Origin: Escherichia coli DSM 30083 = JCM 1649 = ATCC 11775
GTDB lineage: Bacteria > Pseudomonadota > Gammaproteobacteria > Enterobacterales > Enterobacteriaceae
NCBI RefSeq assembly: GCF_003697165.2
Contig: NZ_CP033092.2
Span: 1,426,001 to 1,490,000, forward strand
Reading direction: 5' to 3'
Length of the DNA stretch: 64,000 bases
Under the pieces are notes generated by a model, which was given only the letters and a program-made list of their open reading frames with translations, did no database searches and was not told the DNA's origin. This document shows positions 19,365 through 30,003 of the stretch, in pieces (the stretch's first letter is position 1; every line of letters starts with the position of its first letter). The position numbers and the translations under genes are program-made.

Positions 19365-20726
19365 ATGAAACTAAAGACCACATTGTTCGGCAATGTATAT
19401 CAGTTTAAGGATGTAAAAGAGGTGCTGGCTAAAGCCAACGAACTGCGTTCGGGGGATGTGCTGGCGGGCGTTGCTGCGGCAAGCTCACAGGAGCGCGTGG
19501 CGGCAAAGCAGGTGTTGTCGGAAATGACCGTAGCGGACATCCGCAATAATCCGGTGATTGCCTATGAAGATGACTGCGTGACGCGGCTGATTCAGGACGA
19601 CGTTAACGAAACGGCCTACAACCAGATTAAAAACTGGAGCATCAGCGAACTGCGTGAGTATGTGCTGAGCGATGAAACCAGCGTGGACGACATTGCCTTT
19701 ACCCGCAAAGGGCTGACCTCGGAAGTGGTGGCGGCGGTAGCGAAGATTTGCTCCAACGCGGACCTGATCTACGGCGCGAAGAAAATGCCGGTGATCAAAA
19801 AGGCCAATACCACCATTGGTATTCCGGGCACCTTTAGCGCCCGTTTGCAGCCGAATGATACCCGTGACGACGTGCAAAGTATCGCCGCGCAAATCTACGA
19901 AGGGCTTTCCTTCGGGGTGGGCGATGCGGTGATCGGCGTTAACCCGGTGACTGACGACGTGGAAAACTTAAGCCGCGTGTTGGATACCATCTATGGCGTG
20001 ATCGACAAATTCAACATCCCAACTCAGGGCTGCGTACTGGCGCACGTCACCACCCAGATCGAAGCGATCCGTCGTGGCGCACCAGGCGGGCTGATTTTCC
20101 AGAGTATCTGCGGCAGCGAAAAAGGGCTGAAAGAGTTTGGCGTAGAGCTGGCGATGCTCGCTGAAGCACGCGCAGTGGGCGCGGAGTTCAACCGTATCGC
20201 CGGGGAAAACTGTCTCTACTTCGAAACCGGACAAGGCTCGGCGCTATCCGCTGGCGCTAACTTCGGCGCAGACCAGGTGACGATGGAAGCGCGTAACTAT
20301 GGGCTGGCGCGTCATTACGATCCGTTTATCGTCAACACCGTGGTCGGTTTTATTGGGCCGGAGTATCTCTACAACGACCGCCAGATTATCCGCGCAGGCT
20401 TAGAAGATCACTTTATGGGTAAGCTGAGCGGCATCTCTATGGGCTGTGACTGCTGCTACACCAACCACGCTGACGCTGACCAGAACCTCAACGAAAACCT
20501 GATGATCCTGCTCGCCACCGCAGGCTGCAACTACATCATGGGGATGCCGCTGGGCGATGACATCATGCTCAACTATCAGACCACCGCATTCCACGACACA
20601 GCCACTGTGCGTCAGTTACTCAACCTGCGCCCGTCACCGGAGTTTGAACGCTGGCTGGAAAGCATGGGCATTATGGCAAACGGTCGCCTGACCAAACGGG
20701 CGGGCGATCCGTCACTGTTCTTCTGA
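19365..20726 (+). CDS. eutB: Ethanolamine ammonia-lyase large subunit EutB
   Basis: This 453-residue TIM-barrel subunit binds ethanolamine and, with adenosylcobalamin bound at the interface with EutC, splits it into acetaldehyde and ammonia. The whole protein matches the family in length. Its start (MKLKTTLFGNVYQF) and a conserved segment with a cysteine pair (MGCDCCYTNH) are recognisable. It is intact, which together with EutA and EutC predicts working ethanolamine use. Confidence 0.97.
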   Translation: MKLKTTLFGNVYQFKDVKEVLAKANELRSGDVLAGVAAASSQERVAAKQVLSEMTVADIRNNPVIAYEDDCVTRLIQDDVNETAYNQIKNWSISELREYVLSDETSVDDIAFTRKGLTSEVVAAVAKICSNADLIYGAKKMPVIKKANTTIGIPGTFSARLQPNDTRDDVQSIAAQIYEGLSFGVGDAVIGVNPVTDDVENLSRVLDTIYGVIDKFNIPTQGCVLAHVTTQIEAIRRGAPGGLIFQSICGSEKGLKEFGVELAMLAEARAVGAEFNRIAGENCLYFETGQGSALSAGANFGADQVTMEARNYGLARHYDPFIVNTVVGFIGPEYLYNDRQIIRAGLEDHFMGKLSGISMGCDCCYTNHADADQNLNENLMILLATAGCNYIMGMPLGDDIMLNYQTTAFHDTATVRQLLNLRPSPEFERWLESMGIMANGRLTKRAGDPSLFF

Positions 20727-20746
20727 TGACGCGGAGATAACACATC

Positions 20747-21634
20747 ATGGATCAAAAACAGATTGAAGAAATTGTACGCAGCGTGATGGCGTCAATGGGA
20801 CAAGCGGCCCCCGCGCCGTCAGAAGCAAAGTGCGCCACCACCAACTGTGCGGCACCGGTGACCTCGGAAAGCTGCGCGCTGGATTTAGGTTCTGCGGAAG
20901 CAAAAGCGTGGATTGGTGTTGAAAACCCGCATCGCGCAGACGTATTAACAGAACTGCGTCGCAGCACCGTGGCCCGCGTTTGTACCGGTCGTGCCGGTCC
21001 GCGTCCGCGCACCCAGGCGTTGCTGCGTTTCCTGGCCGATCACTCTCGTTCGAAAGATACCGTTCTGAAAGAAGTACCGGAAGAGTGGGTGAAAGCGCAG
21101 GGCTTGCTGGAAGTCCGCTCCGAAATCAGCGACAAAAATCTCTACCTGACTCGTCCGGATATGGGCCGCCGCCTGTGTGCAGAAGCTGTTGAAGCGCTGA
21201 AAGCACAGTGTGTTGCTAATCCGGACGTGCAGGTCGTTATTTCTGATGGCCTGTCAACTGATGCGATCACCGTGAACTACGAAGAGATCCTGCCGCCGCT
21301 GATGGCGGGCCTGAAGCAAGCCGGGCTGAAAGTCGGTACGCCATTCTTTGTACGTTATGGTCGCGTGAAGATTGAAGATCAGATCGGTGAGATCCTAGGC
21401 GCGAAAGTAGTGATCCTGCTGGTGGGCGAACGTCCGGGGTTGGGGCAGTCAGAAAGCCTCTCCTGCTACGCCGTTTACTCGCCGCGTATGGCGACCACCG
21501 TTGAGGCCGATCGCACCTGTATATCTAATATTCACCAGGGCGGCACGCCGCCGGTTGAAGCCGCAGCCGTCATTGTGGATTTGGCGAAACGTATGCTGGA
21601 GCAGAAAGCATCCGGCATCAACATGACCCGATAA
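20747..21634 (+). CDS. eutC: Ethanolamine ammonia-lyase small subunit EutC
   Basis: This 295-residue subunit completes the cobalamin-binding site of the lyase. Residues 1-19 ([19 protein letters not shown]) form an amphipathic helix typical of microcompartment targeting peptides. An Ala/Pro/Thr-rich linker comes next, then the conserved domain with GRAGPRPRT and the cobalamin-contacting part near SDGLSTDAI. It follows eutB by 20 bp. Confidence 0.97.
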
Positions 21635-21643
21635 GGAGGCATC

Positions 21644-22303
21644 ATGCCAGCTTTAGATTTGATTCGACCGTCGGTAACCGCCATGCGGGTGATTGCCTCC
21701 GTTAACGCCGAATTTGCACGTGAACTGAAATTGCCGCCGCATATTCGTAGCCTCGGGCTGATTTCTGCTGATTCAGATGACGTCACCTACATTGCGGCTG
21801 ACGAAGCGACCAAGCAGGCGATGGTCGAAGTGGTATATGGTCGCTCGCTGTATGCGGGCGCTGCACACGGCCCGTCACCGACTGCCGGTGAGGTGCTGAT
21901 TATGCTTGGTGGACCAAACCCGGCGGAAGTGCGTGCTGGTCTGGATGCGATGGTTGCGAATATTGAAAATGGCGCTGCTTTCCAGTGGGCAAACGACGCA
22001 GAAAACACAGCCTTCCTGGCACATGTAGTTTCGCGTACCGGTTCTTATCTCTCATCAACCGCCGGGATCACGCTTGGCGATCCGATGGCGTATCTGGTGG
22101 CACCGCCGCTGGAAGCGACCTACGGCATTGATGCAGCGTTGAAATCTGCCGACGTGCAGTTGGTGACCTATGTCCCGCCACCGTCTGAAACCAACTACTC
22201 GGCAGCATTTTTAACCGGTAGCCAGGCCGCGTGTAAAGCAGCCTGTAACGCCTTTACCGATGCAGTGCTGGAAATCGCGCGTAATCCAATCCAGCGTGCG
22301 TAA
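21644..22303 (+). CDS. eutL: Trimeric tandem-BMC shell protein EutL
   Basis: This 219-residue protein has two BMC folds in tandem and forms trimers with a central pore thought to open for large cofactors. The start (MPALDLIRPSV) has a strong AAGGAGG ribosome site. It follows eutC by 9 bp and precedes eutK by 12 bp. Confidence 0.96.
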   Translation: MPALDLIRPSVTAMRVIASVNAEFARELKLPPHIRSLGLISADSDDVTYIAADEATKQAMVEVVYGRSLYAGAAHGPSPTAGEVLIMLGGPNPAEVRAGLDAMVANIENGAAFQWANDAENTAFLAHVVSRTGSYLSSTAGITLGDPMAYLVAPPLEATYGIDAALKSADVQLVTYVPPPSETNYSAAFLTGSQAACKAACNAFTDAVLEIARNPIQRA

Positions 22304-22315
22304 CGGAGGTTGCCG

Positions 22316-22816
22316 ATGATCAATGCACTGGGATTGCTGGAAGTGGACGGCATGGTCGCCGCGATAGATGCAGCTGATGCCATGCTCAAAGCAGCTAACG
22401 TTCGTCTGCTCAGTCACGAAGTGCTTGACCCTGGTCGCCTAACGCTGGTGGTGGAAGGCGATCTGGCGGCGTGTCGTGCGGCGCTGGACGCAGGTTGTGC
22501 TGCCGCGATGCGTACCGGGCGTGTCATCAGCCGTAAGGAGATCGGTCGGCCAGACGATGACACCCAGTGGCTGGTTACTGGCTTTAACCGCCAGCCGAAG
22601 CAACCCGTAAAGGAACCCGACGCGCCAGTTATCGTCGCGGAATCTGCTGACGAGTTGTTGGCGCTGTTAACATCAGTACGTCAGGGAATGACGGCAGGAG
22701 AAGTGGCTGCCCACTTTGGCTGGCCGCTGGAAAAAGCCAGAAATGCGCTCGAACAGCTCTTTTCTGCCGGGACGTTACGTAAACGCAGTAGTCGTTACCG
22801 TCTCAAGCCCCATTAA
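22316..22816 (+). CDS. eutK: Shell protein EutK with C-terminal helix-turn-helix-like domain
   Basis: This 166-residue protein has an N-terminal BMC domain (residues 1-90) related to EutM. After a charged Pro-rich linker comes a C-terminal winged-helix-like domain (AGEVAAHFGWPLEKARNALEQL), suggested to bind nucleic acid. EutK homologues behave as monomers. I chose the ATG at 22316, preceded by CGGAGG, over a TTG two codons upstream. Confidence 0.95.
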   Translation: MINALGLLEVDGMVAAIDAADAMLKAANVRLLSHEVLDPGRLTLVVEGDLAACRAALDAGCAAAMRTGRVISRKEIGRPDDDTQWLVTGFNRQPKQPVKEPDAPVIVAESADELLALLTSVRQGMTAGEVAAHFGWPLEKARNALEQLFSAGTLRKRSSRYRLKPH

Positions 22817-22861
22817 CCTGTCGGAGGTGCCGGGTGTCCTACAACACCCGGCATTAACATC

Positions 22862-23914
22862 ATGAAAAAGACCCGTACAGCCAATTTGCACCATCTTTAT
22901 CATGAACCCTTACCCGAAAACCTGAAGCTCACGCCGAAGGTCGAAGTGGATAATGTTCATCAACGACAGACAACGGACGTCTATGAACATGCTTTGACAA
23001 TTACCGCCTGGCAGCAGATTTACGATCAACTGCATCCGGGCAAGTTTCATGGTGAATTTACGGAAATTCTACTCGATGATATTCAGGTTTTTCGTGAATA
23101 CACTGGTCTGGCGCTGCGTCAGTCGTGCCTGGTCTGGCCGAACTCGTTCTGGTTTGGCATTCCGGCGACGCGCGGTGAGCAGGGATTTATCGGTTCGCAA
23201 TGTCTGGGAAGCGCAGAAATTGCGACGCGCCCTGGTGGAACCGAGTTTGAATTAAGTACGCCGGACGATTACACGATCCTTGGCGTAGTGCTTTCTGAAG
23301 ATGTCATCACTCGTCAGGCTAACTTTTTGCATAATCCGGATCGGGTATTACATATGCTGCGTAGCCAGTCGGCGCTGGAAGTGAAAGAGCAGCATAAAGC
23401 CGCTCTGTGGGGCTTTGTCCAACAGGCGCTGGCGACGTTTTGCGAAAACCCGGAAAATCTCCATCAGCCTGCAGTGCGAAAAGTGCTGGGGGATAATTTG
23501 CTAATGGCGATGGGGGCGATGCTGGAAGAAGCGCAGCCAATGGTGACGGCGGAAAGCATCAGTCATCAGAGTTACCGTCGATTGCTTTCCCGCGCCCGTG
23601 AATATGTGCTGGAAAACATGTCCGAACCGGTGACGGTGCTGGACTTGTGTAATCAACTGCATGTCAGCCGCCGCACGCTACAAAACGCGTTTCACGCCAT
23701 TTTGGGCATTGGTCCGAACGCGTGGCTGAAACGTATTCGCCTGAACGCCGTGCGCCGCGAACTCATAAGTCCGTGGTCACAAAGCACAACGGTAAAAGAC
23801 GCCGCCATGCAGTGGGGATTCTGGCATCTTGGGCAATTTGCCACGGATTATCAGCAACTGTTTGCCGAGAAGCCGTCACTGACGCTGCATCAGCGGATGC
23901 GAGAGTGGGGGTGA
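22862..23914 (+). CDS. eutR: EutR, AraC-type activator of the eut operon
   Basis: This 350-residue regulator has a C-terminal AraC helix-turn-helix pair (residues about 245-345, VLDLCNQLHVSRRTLQNAF). The N-terminal domain senses ethanolamine together with adenosylcobalamin. In Salmonella it is the last gene of the operon and raises its own level. It lies 45 bp past eutK, with a short gtgccgggtg/caacacccggca hairpin in the gap. It is convergent with hemF, with only 5 bp between the stops. Confidence 0.95.
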   Translation: MKKTRTANLHHLYHEPLPENLKLTPKVEVDNVHQRQTTDVYEHALTITAWQQIYDQLHPGKFHGEFTEILLDDIQVFREYTGLALRQSCLVWPNSFWFGIPATRGEQGFIGSQCLGSAEIATRPGGTEFELSTPDDYTILGVVLSEDVITRQANFLHNPDRVLHMLRSQSALEVKEQHKAALWGFVQQALATFCENPENLHQPAVRKVLGDNLLMAMGAMLEEAQPMVTAESISHQSYRRLLSRAREYVLENMSEPVTVLDLCNQLHVSRRTLQNAFHAILGIGPNAWLKRIRLNAVRRELISPWSQSTTVKDAAMQWGFWHLGQFATDYQQLFAEKPSLTLHQRMREWG

Positions 23915-23919
23915 GGGAG

Positions 23920-24819
23920 TTACACCCAATCCCTGACCTTAATAAACTCACTTAAAGCCGCTTCCGGGCTGCCATCTTTTGGCTGATAATCATACTCCCA
24001 GCGTACCAGTGGCGGCATTGACATCAGGATCGACTCGGTGCGCCCGCCAGTTTGCAGGCCAAACAGCGTGCCGCGATCCCAGACCAGATTGAACTCGACA
24101 TAACGACCGCGACGGTAGAGCTGAAAATTGCGCTCGCGCTCGCCGTAGGCCATCGCTTTTCGTCGCTCTACAATTGGTAAATAAGCGTCGGTGTAGCCTT
24201 TGCCTACCGCCTGCATAAAGGCAAAACAGTGGTCGAAATCTGGCGTGTTCAGATCATCAAAGAACAGCCCGCCAATGCCGCGCTGTTCGTTACGATGTTT
24301 GAGGTAGAAGTATTCGTCGCACCACTTTTTGTAACGCGGATAAACGTCTTCGCCAAATGGCAGGCACAGGTCACGGGCGGTGCGGTGCCAGTGAATGGCG
24401 TCTTCTTCAAAACCATAGAAAGGGGTTAAATCGAAGCCGCCGCCAAACCACCAGACGGGCTCTGCACCCGGCTTTTCGGCAATAAAAAAGCGCACATTCG
24501 CGTGGCTGGTGGGGACATACGGATTATGCGGATGCACTACCAGTGAAACGCCCATCGCCTCGAAACTGCGCCCGGCAAGTTCCGGACGATGAGCGGTGGC
24601 GGAAGCAGGCATCGCCTCACCGTGGACATGTGAAAAGTTGACGCCTGCCTGTTCGAAAACACCACCATTACGCAAAACCCGACTACGCCCGCCGCCGCCA
24701 GCTTCGCGCTGCCAGCTATCTTCGACAAATTCTGCGCCATCGACGGCGCTCAACTGCTGACAAATCGTATCCTGAAGGTTGAGCAGAAACTGTTTAACCT
24801 GGTGTGCGTCGGGTTTCAT
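23920..24819 (-). CDS. hemF: Oxygen-dependent coproporphyrinogen III oxidase HemF
   Basis: This 299-residue cytoplasmic enzyme decarboxylates coproporphyrinogen III to protoporphyrinogen IX with O2 in heme synthesis. Conserved segments such as GGGFDLTPFYGFEED and the conserved histidines (VSLVVHPHNPY, HWHRTARD) are present. The ATG at 24819 is chosen over a GTG one codon upstream. It starts 3 bp after the amiA stop, so the two form an operon. Confidence 0.97.
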   Translation of the reverse strand: MKPDAHQVKQFLLNLQDTICQQLSAVDGAEFVEDSWQREAGGGGRSRVLRNGGVFEQAGVNFSHVHGEAMPASATAHRPELAGRSFEAMGVSLVVHPHNPYVPTSHANVRFFIAEKPGAEPVWWFGGGFDLTPFYGFEEDAIHWHRTARDLCLPFGEDVYPRYKKWCDEYFYLKHRNEQRGIGGLFFDDLNTPDFDHCFAFMQAVGKGYTDAYLPIVERRKAMAYGERERNFQLYRRGRYVEFNLVWDRGTLFGLQTGGRTESILMSMPPLVRWEYDYQPKDGSPEAALSEFIKVRDWV

Positions 24820-24822
24820 CAC

Positions 24823-25692
24823 TTACCGCTTTCTCGAGTGTGCTTTCTGGTTGTCAAACCAGTGGAAATAACTGATCACGCCTTCGGCAATCGCTGTGGC
24901 GATTTTCTGGCGAAACGCTGCAGTGCCTAACAGCCGCTCTTCTTCCGGGTTGGTGATAAACGAGGTTTCCACCAGCACCGACGGAACCGACGGCGATTTC
25001 AACACCACAAACGCGGCTTGTTCGGTATTGCGGCTGTGCAGTTTATGCACCGGCTTAATCTTTTTCAGAATATGCGAGCCGAGCGTCAGGCTGTTTTTAA
25101 TAGTATCGGTTTGCACCAGATCAAACAGCACTTGCTGCAATAGGTGATCCTTGTCAGTCGCTTTTTTACCGGCAACTTCATCGGCGCGGTTTTCGCGTTC
25201 AGACAGGTATTTCGCCATTGCGCTACTTGCCCCACGGTTAGAGAGGGCAAATACCGAAGCACCGGCAGCTTTCGGGTTGGTAAAACCGTCGGCGTGAATT
25301 GACATAAACAGGTCTGCGCCGTGTTTATGGGCGATTTCAACGCGATCGTACAGTGGGATAAACGTATCGCCAGAACGCGTTAAACGCGCATCAATGCCAT
25401 GATTACGCAATATGGAACGGACATTCTTGGCAATTGCCAGCACCACATGTTTTTCTTTCGAACCGTTGCGTCCGATCGCTCCGGTATCAATCCCGCCGTG
25501 GCCTGGATCGAGAACAACGACACGTCTGCCGCCGCTTTTTTTTGCTTTCGGCTTGCTGTGTCCGTTACTGGTTTTTAACGGTTCTTCTTTGGCGATGGCT
25601 TGCGACATTCCTGACAACGTCAGGGCAGCCAAACCGGCTTTCAGCACCTGGCGGCGCGAAGTGAGTGTTTTTAGTGGTTTAAAAGTGCTCAT
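24823..25692 (-). CDS. amiA: N-acetylmuramoyl-L-alanine amidase AmiA
   Basis: This 289-residue periplasmic zinc amidase cleaves septal peptidoglycan during daughter-cell separation. It carries a Tat signal peptide: twin arginines at residues 13-14 in TSRRQVLKAG, then a hydrophobic stretch ending near SQAIA. Amidase_3 motifs are visible (LDPGHGGIDTGA, MSIHAD, VETSFITNPEE). A blocking helix region before the C-terminus fits control by EnvC. It is transcribed with hemF. Confidence 0.97.
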   Translation of the reverse strand: MSTFKPLKTLTSRRQVLKAGLAALTLSGMSQAIAKEEPLKTSNGHSKPKAKKSGGRRVVVLDPGHGGIDTGAIGRNGSKEKHVVLAIAKNVRSILRNHGIDARLTRSGDTFIPLYDRVEIAHKHGADLFMSIHADGFTNPKAAGASVFALSNRGASSAMAKYLSERENRADEVAGKKATDKDHLLQQVLFDLVQTDTIKNSLTLGSHILKKIKPVHKLHSRNTEQAAFVVLKSPSVPSVLVETSFITNPEEERLLGTAAFRQKIATAIAEGVISYFHWFDNQKAHSRKR

Positions 25693-25905
25693 ACGGCCTG
25701 AGTTGTAATAATAAAGTTCCAGATGTTATATCGTATCGCGTAATCCGTTACGACGGTTTGCTGTTGAGAATTGTTTTACTTTTCATTTCAATAGTTGACA
25801 ACTCCCCATTATGCCACTTTTTCAACCGATTTTCGTCAGATATTGGCTAATTCGACCGTTCACGCCATAATCAGCCTTTTAACCCGCAAAAAGGTAACGA
25901 ATACC

Positions 25906-26331
25906 ATGGAGATACGCGTATTTCGCCAGGAAGATTTCGAAGAGGTCATCACCCTTTGGGAGCGTTGCGACTTGCTGCGTCCGTGGAACGATCCGGAAAT
26001 GGACATCGAGCGTAAGATGAACCATGACGTCAGTTTGTTTCTGGTCGCTGAGGTGAACGGTGAAGTGGTCGGAACGGTGATGGGCGGTTATGACGGGCAT
26101 CGCGGGTCTGCTTATTATCTTGGCGTGCATCCCGAGTTTCGTGGGCGTGGGATTGCTAATGCGTTGCTTAATCGGTTGGAGAAAAAGCTGATTGCTCGCG
26201 GCTGTCCGAAAATTCAGATCAACGTGCCGGAAGATAACGACATGGTGCTCGGAATGTATGAACGCCTGGGATATGAACACGCCGACGTGCTGAGTCTGGG
26301 TAAGCGTTTGATTGAAGATGAAGAGTACTGA
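25906..26331 (+). CDS. ypeA: YpeA, GNAT acetyltransferase
   Basis: This 141-residue GNAT-fold protein shows the acetyl-CoA pyrophosphate loop RGRGIAN and the preceding YYLGVHPEF strand. The substrate is unknown. The start at 25906 ([11 protein letters not shown]) has an AAAGG site and matches the K-12 length; an in-frame start at 25795 gives an implausible extension. It overlaps yfeZ by about 20 bp. Confidence 0.93.
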
Positions 26332-26767
26332 GTTTTATCCTGTCCATTATGATGCGCACGGTCGCCTGCGTTTACCCTTGCTCTTCTGGCTTGTGCTATT
26401 GCTTCAGGCGCGAACCTGGGTGCTGTTTGTCATTGCCGGAGCGTCGCGCGAGCAGGGTACTGCGCTGCTAAATCTGTTTTATCCCGATCACGATAATTTC
26501 TGGCTGGGGTTGATTCCCGGTATTCCGGCGGTGCTGGCATTTTTGCTGAGTGGTCGGCGGGCTTCATTTCCCCGTATCTGGCATGTGCTCTATTTTCTGT
26601 TGCTGTTGGCGCAAGTGGTTTTACTTTGTTGGCAACCGTGGCTGTGGCTGAACGGTGAATCCGTTAGCGGTATCGGTCTGGCACTGGTAGTGGCGGATAT
26701 CGTGGCGTTAATCTGGCTGCTGACCAATCGACGTTTACGCGCTTGTTTTAATGAAGAAAAAGAATAA
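26312..26767 (+). CDS. yfeZ: YfeZ, small inner-membrane protein (DUF2919)
   Basis: This is a 151-residue membrane protein with about four hydrophobic segments ([48 protein letters not shown]). Function is unknown. The start is uncertain: a TTG at 26312 gives MKMKST, while the ATG at 26318 gives MKST. Either way it overlaps the ypeA end, suggesting coupled translation. Confidence 0.85.
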
Positions 26768-26827
26768 CGGCACTTTTTGGTGAATTTGCACTCCAAGCAA
26801 CGTTATTGAATAACCAAAGGAAGTGAC

Positions 26828-27403
26828 ATGAAATCGCTGCGTTTAATGTTATGCGCTATGCCGTTGATGCTGACCGGCTGTTCCACGATGTCGTCAGTTA
26901 ACTGGTCGGCCGCTAACCCGTGGAACTGGTTTGGATCATCCACCAAAGTGAGCGAGCAGGGCGTGGGTGAATTAACGGCGTCCACACCACTGCAAGAACA
27001 AGCCATTGCTGATGCGCTTGATGGCGATTATCGCCTGCGCAGCGGAATGAAAACCGCGAACGGCAACGTGGTGCGCTTTTTTGAAGTGATGAAAGGCGAC
27101 AACGTGGCGATGGTGATTAACGGTGATCAAGGCACGATCAGCCGCATTGATGTGCTGGATAGCGATATTCCTGCTGACACCGGTGTTAAAATCGGTACAC
27201 CGTTTAGTGACCTTTACAGCAAAGCATTTGGCAATTGCCAAAAGGCCGACAGTGATGATAATCGTGCCGTCGAATGTAAAGCCGAAGGCAGTCAACATAT
27301 TAGCTACCAGTTCAGCGGGGAATGGAGTGGTCCTGAAGGGTTAATGCCTTCGGACGATACCCTGAAAAACTGGAAAGTCAGTAAAATTATCTGGCGGCGT
27401 TAA
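26828..27403 (+). CDS. yfeY: YfeY, RpoE-regulated lipoprotein
   Basis: This 191-residue lipoprotein has a signal peptide ending in a lipobox (LTGC, with the acylated cysteine at residue 18). The residue after the cysteine is Ser, so outer-membrane sorting is expected. Two further cysteines may pair. In K-12 it belongs to the sigma-E envelope stress regulon; function is unknown. A ribosome site (AAGGAAGTG) precedes the ATG. Confidence 0.92.
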   Translation: MKSLRLMLCAMPLMLTGCSTMSSVNWSAANPWNWFGSSTKVSEQGVGELTASTPLQEQAIADALDGDYRLRSGMKTANGNVVRFFEVMKGDNVAMVINGDQGTISRIDVLDSDIPADTGVKIGTPFSDLYSKAFGNCQKADSDDNRAVECKAEGSQHISYQFSGEWSGPEGLMPSDDTLKNWKVSKIIWRR

Positions 27404-27498
27404 TTTGCGTCTGAACAAACCGCCGCCGCGAAAAAACACGTAAAATAGCGCCCAACAATGCCACGGATTGCGTGGCATTATTATTTTCAGGAGGAACA

Positions 27499-28398
27499 AT
27501 GTCTCAGGTTCAGAGTGGCATTTTGCCAGAACATTGCCGCGCGGCGATTTGGATCGAAGCCAACGTGAAAGGGGAAGTTGACGCCCTGCGTGCGGCCAGT
27601 AAAACATTTGCCGACAAACTGGCAACTTTTGAAGCGAAATTCCCGGACGCGCATCTTGGTGCGGTGGTTGCCTTTGGTAACAATACCTGGCGCGCTCTGA
27701 GCGGCGGCGTTGGGGCCGAAGAGCTGAAAGATTTTCCGGGCTACGGTAAAGGTCTTGCACCGACGACCCAGTTCGATGTGTTGATCCACATTCTTTCTCT
27801 GCGTCACGACGTGAACTTCTCTGTCGCTCAGGCGGCGATGGAAGCCTTTGGTGACTGCATTGAAGTGAAAGAAGAGATCCACGGCTTCCGTTGGGTTGAA
27901 GAGCGTGACCTGAGCGGCTTTGTTGACGGTACAGAAAACCCGGCGGGTGAAGAGACGCGCCGCGAAGTGGCTGTTATCAAAGACGGCGTGGATGCGGGCG
28001 GCAGCTATGTGTTTGTGCAGCGTTGGGAGCACAACCTGAAACAGCTCAATCGGATGAGCGTTCACGATCAAGAGATGATGATCGGGCGCACCAAAGAGGC
28101 CAACGAAGAGATTGACGGCGACGAACGTCCGGAAACCTCTCACCTGACCCGCGTTGATCTGAAAGAAGATGGCAAAGGGCTGAAGATTGTTCGTCAGAGC
28201 CTGCCGTACGGCACCGCCAGTGGCACTCACGGTCTGTACTTCTGCGCCTACTGCGCGCGTCTGCATAACATTGAGCAGCAACTGCTGAGCATGTTTGGCG
28301 ATACTGATGGTAAGCGTGATGCGATGTTGCGTTTCACCAAACCGGTCACTGGCGGCTATTACTTCGCACCGTCGCTGGACAAGCTGATGGCGCTGTAA
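27499..28398 (+). CDS. yfeX: YfeX, dye-decolorizing-type heme peroxidase
   Basis: This is a 299-residue DyP-family heme protein. The family motif appears as GFVDGTENP (GxxDG, with the distal catalytic Asp), and the proximal heme His lies towards the C-terminal half. It has been reported to oxidise porphyrinogens, and a disputed deferrochelatase activity has been claimed. No signal peptide is visible. The start at 27499 follows a perfect AGGAGGA site; the in-frame start at 27472 is unlikely. A terminator hairpin follows. Confidence 0.94.
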   Translation: MSQVQSGILPEHCRAAIWIEANVKGEVDALRAASKTFADKLATFEAKFPDAHLGAVVAFGNNTWRALSGGVGAEELKDFPGYGKGLAPTTQFDVLIHILSLRHDVNFSVAQAAMEAFGDCIEVKEEIHGFRWVEERDLSGFVDGTENPAGEETRREVAVIKDGVDAGGSYVFVQRWEHNLKQLNRMSVHDQEMMIGRTKEANEEIDGDERPETSHLTRVDLKEDGKGLKIVRQSLPYGTASGTHGLYFCAYCARLHNIEQQLLSMFGDTDGKRDAMLRFTKPVTGGYYFAPSLDKLMAL

Positions 28399-28419
28399 GC
28401 GTTTCTGATTCATTGATTA

Positions 28420-28457
28420 AAGGCCAGCCAGTAACACAACTGACTGGCCTTTTTATT
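28420..28457 (+). terminator. Rho-independent terminator after yfeX
   Basis: The stem aaggccag/ctggcctt (28420-28427 with 28444-28451) is followed by a T-rich tttttatt tract. Its right end touches the last codons of the yfeW scar on the other strand. Confidence 0.8.
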
Positions 28458-28573
28458 ACTGCTTTAACGCCTCATACACTTGATCAACTACTTTCTGTCA
28501 GAACAGGGTATTTTGCGGCGCTGACGCTACAGCTAATAGCCAGCAGAGAAAGATAGAGCATTGTCCGTTTCAT
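28456..28573 (-). pseudogene. yfeW: yfeW (pbp4B) scar: first 28-29 codons fused to the last ~10
   Basis: Reading leftward from the ATG at 28573, two bases after the murP stop, the frame gives a signal-peptide-like start: MKRTMLYLSLLA, then a short run to KYPVLTESS. It stops at TGA 28486-28484. In another frame the next bases read VDQVYEALKQ and TAA (28458-28456). Both ends match what I remember of YfeW (PBP4B, about 430 residues), so about 390 codons appear to be missing. The junction bases gtagt are consistent with deletion between short direct repeats. The beta-lactamase-like enzyme is therefore absent. The 29-codon remnant could still be translated, but has no predicted role. Confidence 0.82.
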
Positions 28574-28575
28574 AA

Positions 28576-30000
<1,425 letters not shown>

Positions 30001-30003
30001 GGG

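Noticed and set aside
27487..28413. 308-codon frame opposite yfeX
   Set aside because: It spans exactly the yfeX gene on the other strand, which follows a perfect ribosome site and has DyP motifs; this is a shadow.
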